From assembly GCF_008369405.1 (NCBI RefSeq), contig NZ_VSJJ01000002.1:1506-65505 (forward strand): a stretch of 64,000 bases of DNA. Direction: 5' to 3'. Under the pieces are notes generated by a model, which was not told the origin of the DNA, ran no database searches, and was given only the letters and a program-made list of their open reading frames with translations. Origin of the DNA: Streptococcus cristatus (GTDB taxonomy: Bacteria; Bacillota; Bacilli; Lactobacillales; Streptococcaceae). Position 1 is the first letter of the stretch; every line of letters starts with the position of its first letter. Of this stretch, positions 60,139 to 64,000 are shown one piece after another. A program made the position numbers and the translations under genes.

Positions 60139-60753
60139 TTAGAGAATTTTTAGCAGGTCCGATAAGGAATTTACAGTAAAATCAGGTTCTTCTGATGGTG
60201 ATTGGATTGGACTATATGCACTAAATCCTTGTTTTATCCAAATAGTTTTCATGCCCAATGCCTTAGCTGGCGCAATATCATTATCAAGTCTGTCACCAAT
60301 CATAGTAGCAGATGAAGCAGAGCATGAAGCTTGTTGAAGGGCTAGTTGAAAAATTTTAGAACTAGGTTTAGAAAATCCACAATCAGCTGATGAGATAACC
60401 AGGTCAATCCATTGTCTGATACCAAAGTTTTCTAACCGCTTTTCTAAGTTAGGTAGCTGATTAGCAATAACACCTATTTTATAGCGATTATGCAAAGTTT
60501 CTAAAACTATTTTTGCATCTGGATAAAGTATTTCTAGCTCAGATTTCCACTTTGGTTGTTCTAAACTATACTCTTGTAGCGCTATTAAATCCCCCTTTAG
60601 CCCCTCTTGAAATAAGACTAGCATTCTTTGATAAAATGTATCATAAGTGATATTTGTTTCTGCGATTGCTTGTTCAATCCTATCCTGATAAGCTTTCTCT
60701 TCATTGATTAAAGTAGAACCAATATCAAAAAATAGCCATTTATAGTTTGTCAT
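60139..60753 (-). CDS. HAD-superfamily hydrolase (YjjG-like)
   Basis: 204-aa predicted phosphatase. Motif I is FFDIGSTLI, motif II near IGVIANQ, motif III Lys in CGFSKPSSKIF and motif IV MIGDRLDNDIAPA. Motif I has Gly-Ser where DxDxT is expected, as in the previous HAD protein. Substrate unknown. The start at 60753 (MTNYKWLFFDIG) follows AAAGAGGTG. It is more AT-rich than its neighbours and stands alone. Confidence 0.82.
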   Translation of the reverse strand: MTNYKWLFFDIGSTLINEEKAYQDRIEQAIAETNITYDTFYQRMLVLFQEGLKGDLIALQEYSLEQPKWKSELEILYPDAKIVLETLHNRYKIGVIANQLPNLEKRLENFGIRQWIDLVISSADCGFSKPSSKIFQLALQQASCSASSATMIGDRLDNDIAPAKALGMKTIWIKQGFSAYSPIQSPSEEPDFTVNSLSDLLKIL

Positions 60754-60791
60754 TCGAAACACCTCTTTATCTTATTTTACCATTTGGACTA

Positions 60792-60819
60792 TAAAAAACG
60801 GAACCAATCAGGCTCCGTT
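60792..60819 (-). terminator. Terminator after the DUF4097 gene
   Basis: AACGGAACC / GGCTCCGTT stem with a 5-nt loop. On the minus strand it is followed by TTTTTTAT. Confidence 0.78.
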
Positions 60820-60825
60820 CTATTT

Positions 60826-61725
60826 TTAATGATTAATCTCAATGCTGCCGGTGCTGGTGCGGGCGGTCAGCTTGGCTTGGGCCCGTTCATTGGTGTGGAT
60901 GACTCGATCGCCGATAAAGTCATCTTGTTCGTGGCTCGTCTGCATCTCCTTGGGTAGTTCAATGTCACCTATATCTGTCTGCAGATCCAGTGAGATGGCT
61001 TTGTAGGTCTCTTCGGTGAGATGGAGATCGATGGAGCCATTGTCGCTGGACATGTTGATATTGCCCTTGAGGGTTAATTTATCGCTATGAATACTCCCGT
61101 TGGCGAGACTGATTTGAGTATCGGTCAGGCTGGTTTGGACTAGCTCGATGCTACCGTTAGCACTTTCAATGCTACCGCTCTCAATCTGGCTGTGACTGAG
61201 TTCGATAGAGCCATTGCTGAGATCGGCTTTTAATTTTTTGATTGTCAGGTCATTGATTGATAGGCTGCCGTTAGCCAAACTGGCCTTAACCTCTTCCAAG
61301 TTCCTTCCCTTAGGCAGGGATAGGATAACTTGTTGAGTCCTTTCTAATTCTCCATTTATCAAGCCGAGTAAGGAGCGCAGGCCGCTGTTAATGTTGATAA
61401 AAAAGCTTGATTCGTTAATGTATAAACTTCCGTTTTCAGCTTTAGTGGTTACTTTTTCAGATGTCTTGCCATCTCCTTGATAATAGGTCAAGTGAACCTT
61501 ATCATCGGGCGATTCTTCGATAATAACCGAGCGGTTGCTCAACTCTAGATTTAAGGAATGGATATTGTCATAGGTTTCTTCTTGCTTGGCCATCTTGGTG
61601 CTAGCGGCTGAGCTCTTCACCAGATCCTGCAGACCACCACTAGCTAGCCCTGCCAGTATGAGGCCTAGACCCAGCAGACAGGCAGCAATAGCAAAGCTGA
61701 ATATGGTTTTTCTTACTTTAGACAT
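60826..61725 (-). CDS. DUF4097 family surface protein
   Basis: 299-aa membrane-anchored protein: helix at about 8-32, then an external beta-solenoid of the DUF4097 type with repeated NGS motifs (NGSLYI, NGSLSI, NGSIEL twice, NGSIHS, NGSIDL, TGSIEI). These proteins usually sit beside HAAS and PadR or LiaF-like genes and are linked to envelope stress. The start at 61725 follows GGAAAGGAGG and overlaps the HAAS gene by 8 bp. Confidence 0.82.
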   Translation of the reverse strand: MSKVRKTIFSFAIAACLLGLGLILAGLASGGLQDLVKSSAASTKMAKQEETYDNIHSLNLELSNRSVIIEESPDDKVHLTYYQGDGKTSEKVTTKAENGSLYINESSFFININSGLRSLLGLINGELERTQQVILSLPKGRNLEEVKASLANGSLSINDLTIKKLKADLSNGSIELSHSQIESGSIESANGSIELVQTSLTDTQISLANGSIHSDKLTLKGNINMSSDNGSIDLHLTEETYKAISLDLQTDIGDIELPKEMQTSHEQDDFIGDRVIHTNERAQAKLTARTSTGSIEINH

Positions 61726-62317
61726 GACGGCCTCCTTTCCGTGCCAAGGCTTGGGCGAGTTTGACAAAACTCAGTTTGATAAAGCAGAGGATAGGACCAA
61801 TGCTGAGATAGAAGAGTCCAGCCAAGCCTAAGGCTAAGAGGCTCATTCCCAAACTGAGGGCAAAAGCAGGAATAGAAGTGCCCATGCCGAGAGTCAGACT
61901 GTCCCAAATCAGACTAGCCCCCATGACAAACATAGCAAAAGCAAAGGTGGCCATAACAAAAGCAAAGACACTGATGAGGAGGAAGAAAGTAAAGACCAAA
62001 GTCAAAGCCAAGATTAAGAGAGGGATTGCCAGCGGTGCTGCCAAGATGGACAGAATGGCAATCTGGACGATCTGCTTGCTGTTTTTGACAGAGCTATCTT
62101 CTTGGCTGTCTTCTTCTATTTTCTTGTCCAAAAGATTGATGATAATCTCGTGAGCCGCTTCCTTGGGACTGCCTAGCTCAGCCATAGCCGCTGCCTCGCC
62201 CTCAAGGCCGACCTCGTCAAAGTACTCGGTAAAGTAGTCCATGGCTTCTTGGTAGTCTTTTGCTGGCAACTTTTTCAAATAGTTATCTAGTTGAGCTAGA
62301 TATTCAGTTCTTGTCAT
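61718..62317 (-). CDS. HAAS domain membrane protein (DUF1700)
   Basis: 199-aa protein with an N-terminal HAAS domain (MTRTEYLAQLDNYLKKLPAKDYQEAMDYF...LGSPKEAAHEII) and four membrane helices. The family mates with PadR regulators and DUF4097 proteins. The start at 62317 follows GGGAGTG and overlaps padR by 14 bp. Confidence 0.85.
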   Translation of the reverse strand: MTRTEYLAQLDNYLKKLPAKDYQEAMDYFTEYFDEVGLEGEAAAMAELGSPKEAAHEIIINLLDKKIEEDSQEDSSVKNSKQIVQIAILSILAAPLAIPLLILALTLVFTFFLLISVFAFVMATFAFAMFVMGASLIWDSLTLGMGTSIPAFALSLGMSLLALGLAGLFYLSIGPILCFIKLSFVKLAQALARKGGRHV

Positions 62318-62630
62318 GGCGAACACTCCCTTCGATAATGCCATTAATCATGTTGGTATAAAGCTCCCATTCATCTTTGAGGCTGACCAGTTGTTTCTGA
62401 CCTCTTGGGGTCAGAGAGTAATATTTTCGTTTTCGACCTTGATATTCCTGAGAGTATGTCTCTAAATACTGACTCTTTTCCAATTTTTTCAGGATAGGAT
62501 AAAGAGTGGACTCCTTAATATCGGCAATGAGCTTGATGGTCTGGCTAATCTCGTAGCCGTAGGAATCCTCTTTATCTAAAATCGCTAAAATCAGAAATTC
62601 TATCAGGGTAGAAGATGTAGGAAAATACAT
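62304..62630 (-). CDS. PadR family transcriptional regulator
   Basis: 108-aa winged-helix regulator: LIEFLILAILDKEDSYGYEISQTI and STLYPILKKLEKSQYLETYSQEYQGRKRKYYSLTPRG are diagnostic of PadR. First gene of the padR-HAAS-DUF4097 operon; likely autorepresses it through the palindrome at 62642. A strong AGGAGGT site precedes the ATG at 62630. Signal unknown. Confidence 0.92.
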   Translation of the reverse strand: MYFPTSSTLIEFLILAILDKEDSYGYEISQTIKLIADIKESTLYPILKKLEKSQYLETYSQEYQGRKRKYYSLTPRGQKQLVSLKDEWELYTNMINGIIEGSVRHDKN

Positions 62631-62641
62631 GTACTACCTCC

Positions 62642-62664
62642 TATATATAAAAATATTATATATA
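62642..62664 (-). promoter_or_regulatory. Candidate PadR operator
   Basis: TATATATAA (62642-62650) and TTATATATA (62656-62664), perfect 9-bp arms with a 5-nt spacer, 11 bp upstream of the padR start. Low complexity weakens the call. Confidence 0.5.
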
Positions 62665-62828
62665 AATTTTCTACATATAGGATAGCCCCTTTTGAACTAA
62701 AAGTCAAGCAATGTATATAAATTTTAGATATATGTTTTGAAAAGGATTTCATCCATGAAAAATAAGGGAATCAGCTTTTCTCCTCTTTATTTCCTTACAA
62801 GAACTTTACACAATCCATAGCTTTTATA

Positions 62829-62858
62829 TTGAAATCTTTCTCTATAAAATGGTAAAAT
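62829..62858 (+). promoter_or_regulatory. Candidate promoter of the dlt operon
   Basis: TTGAAA (62829-62834) and TAAAAT (62853-62858) with an 18-bp spacer, 38 bp before dltX. Confidence 0.55.
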
Positions 62859-62896
62859 AATCTATGTCTATCTAAAAAAAGATAAGAGTGAATGAA

Positions 62897-63028
62897 ATGA
62901 CGAAATATAAGACGATTTATAAGTTTGTAGGGCAGACATTGCTATACTTTGTGATTTTCGTAGCCCTGCTTTATTTCTTTAGTTACCTTGGTCAAGGTCA
63001 AGGTGGCTTTATCTACAATGAATTTTAA
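62897..63028 (+). CDS. dltX: D-alanyl-lipoteichoic acid biosynthesis small protein DltX
   Basis: 43-aa single-span membrane protein (helix about 13-31) encoded just ahead of dltA. The C-terminus GGFIYNEF fits the conserved F-I-Y-x-E/Q-F ending of DltX, which touches DltB and shuttles D-alanine for teichoic-acid acylation. The ATG at 62897 follows AAGAGTGAATGAA; the stop is 20 bp before dltA. Confidence 0.9.
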   Translation: MTKYKTIYKFVGQTLLYFVIFVALLYFFSYLGQGQGGFIYNEF

Positions 63029-63048
63029 TGTAAGAGAGTACTATACAC

Positions 63049-64000
63049 ATGTCAAATACAGCAATTACAGATATGATTGAAGCAATTGAGCACTTTGCTC
63101 AGACGCAGCCAGATTTCCCTGTCTACAATGTCCTCGGACAAGTTCATACTTACGGAGATCTAAAGGCCGATTCCGATGCACTGGCAGCCAAGATTGATAG
63201 CTTGGGGCTGGCTCCTAAGTCACCCGTCGTTGTCTACGGTGGTCAGGAGTATGAAATGCTGGCTACTTTTGTGGCTCTGACTAAGGCAGGTCATGCCTAT
63301 ATTCCTATTGATAGTCATTCAGCCTTGGAGCGCGTGACTGCTATTGTGGAAGTAGCTAAACCAAGCCTGATTATCGCCATTGCAGATTTTCCGCTGGCTG
63401 ATACAGATGCAGCTATTCTCAGTCTGGATCAGGTTCGAGCGGCTTACGCAGAGAAGACTGCCTATGAGATTAGTCATCCAGTCAAGGGAGATGATAATTA
63501 CTACATTATCTTTACTTCTGGTACGACTGGTAAACCTAAAGGTGTGCAAATCTCTCATGATAACCTGCTCAGCTTTACTAATTGGATGATTACGGACAAG
63601 GAATTTGCGACACCGAGCCGTCCGCAAATGCTGGCGCAACCGCCTTATTCTTTCGACTTGTCAGTTATGTACTGGGCGCCTACTTTGGCGCTGGGAGGCA
63701 CGCTCTATGCCCTACCTTCTAGTCTGACTCAGGACTTCAAGCAGCTATTTGAAACGATTCTCAGCCTCCCTGTAGCAATCTGGACTTCTACACCGTCCTT
63801 TGCGGATATGGCCATGCTTTCGGAGGATTTTAACAGCCAAAAGATGCCAGGCATTACGCATTTTTACTTTGATGGAGAGGAGCTGACGGTCAAGACAGCT
63901 CAGAAATTGCGGGAGCGTTTCCCTGAGGCTCGTATTATCAATGCCTATGGTCCGACTGAGGCAACGGTGGCTCTATCTGCAGTTGCCATCACAGATGAGA
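63049..64000 (+). CDS. dltA: D-alanine-D-alanyl carrier protein ligase DltA (5' part)
   Basis: Adenylates D-alanine and loads it on DltC, giving D-alanylated teichoic acids. The 317 codons present run open to the window edge (the family is about 510 aa). The A3 motif [17 protein letters not shown] is near residue 150, [13 protein letters not shown] near 200 and the A5 motif [10 protein letters not shown] near 301. It directly follows dltX; dltB, dltC and dltD are presumably beyond the edge. Confidence 0.95.
   Translation, partial: MSNTAITDMIEAIEHFAQTQPDFPVYNVLGQVHTYGDLKADSDALAAKIDSLGLAPKSPVVVYGGQEYEMLATFVALTKAGHAYIPIDSHSALERVTAIVEVAKPSLIIAIADFPLADTDAAILSLDQVRAAYAEKTAYEISHPVKGDDNYYIIFTSGTTGKPKGVQISHDNLLSFTNWMITDKEFATPSRPQMLAQPPYSFDLSVMYWAPTLALGGTLYALPSSLTQDFKQLFETILSLPVAIWTSTPSFADMAMLSEDFNSQKMPGITHFYFDGEELTVKTAQKLRERFPEARIINAYGPTEATVALSAVAITDE

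Overview
The window is the chromosomal replication-origin region of a streptococcus, read so that dnaA lies on the minus strand. Gene order is classic for the genus: minus-strand htrA-parB-dnaA-dnaN-DUF951-ychF-pth-mfd-rqcP-divIC-tilS-hpt-ftsH on the left, and plus-strand rlmH, tRNA-Arg and comCDE on the right. The encoded competence pheromone precursor ends in DLRNIFLKIKFKKK after a Gly-Gly leader. From memory this is the pheromone of Streptococcus cristatus (which includes strains once called S. oligofermentans), so S. cristatus or a very close mitis/sanguinis-group relative is the best guess. There are no rRNA genes, prophage, CRISPR arrays or insertion sequences.

Layout. 1-11.3 kb: minus-strand housekeeping operon (pth, mfd, rqcP, divIC, a 42-aa ORF, a beta-lactamase-fold lipid-II/cell-wall type protein, tilS, hpt, ftsH). 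11.4-17.6 kb: a DUF1307 lipoprotein, DUF951, dnaN, dnaA, parB, htrA, with three clusters of DnaA boxes. 17.6-20.9 kb: rlmH, tRNAs, comCDE with ComE boxes. 20.9-29.8 kb: serine dehydratase, a LysM protein, the ECF transporter core, pgsA, a RodZ-like protein and two M16-like peptidases. 30-36 kb: yaaA-recF, guaB, trpS, an ABC-F ATPase. 36-47.8 kb: YfhO, a second LysM protein, mnmA, mnmG, gdpP, rplI, dnaB, veg. 48-51.8 kb: a HAD phosphatase and a TPP-riboswitch-controlled thiamine-precursor transporter. 52-59 kb: rpsD, a TetR/YhgE pair, and a VTC-DUF4956-beta-helix lipoprotein operon. 59-62.7 kb: an S66 carboxypeptidase, a HAD protein and a PadR-HAAS-DUF4097 envelope module. 62.9 kb to the end: dltX and the first part of dltA.

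Regulation visible in the DNA is unusually rich. Four ParB-binding parS sites are scattered around oriC. Two CiaR-type promoters (htrA and the VTC operon) have the repeat exactly 10 bp from the -10 box. ComE direct repeats precede comC, WalR/VicR-type sites precede a LysM gene and some others, and a TPP riboswitch and an rpsD leader are present.

The most interesting unexplained structure is a roughly 175-bp element present three times (near 12.0, 51.9 and 52.9 kb). Every copy is oriented so that it forms the 3' end of the transcript of the gene just upstream: two predicted hairpins followed by an intrinsic terminator. Other unexplained items are helically phased TTTACA/TGTAAA arrays in several intergenic gaps and a perfect 28-bp palindrome upstream of gdpP.
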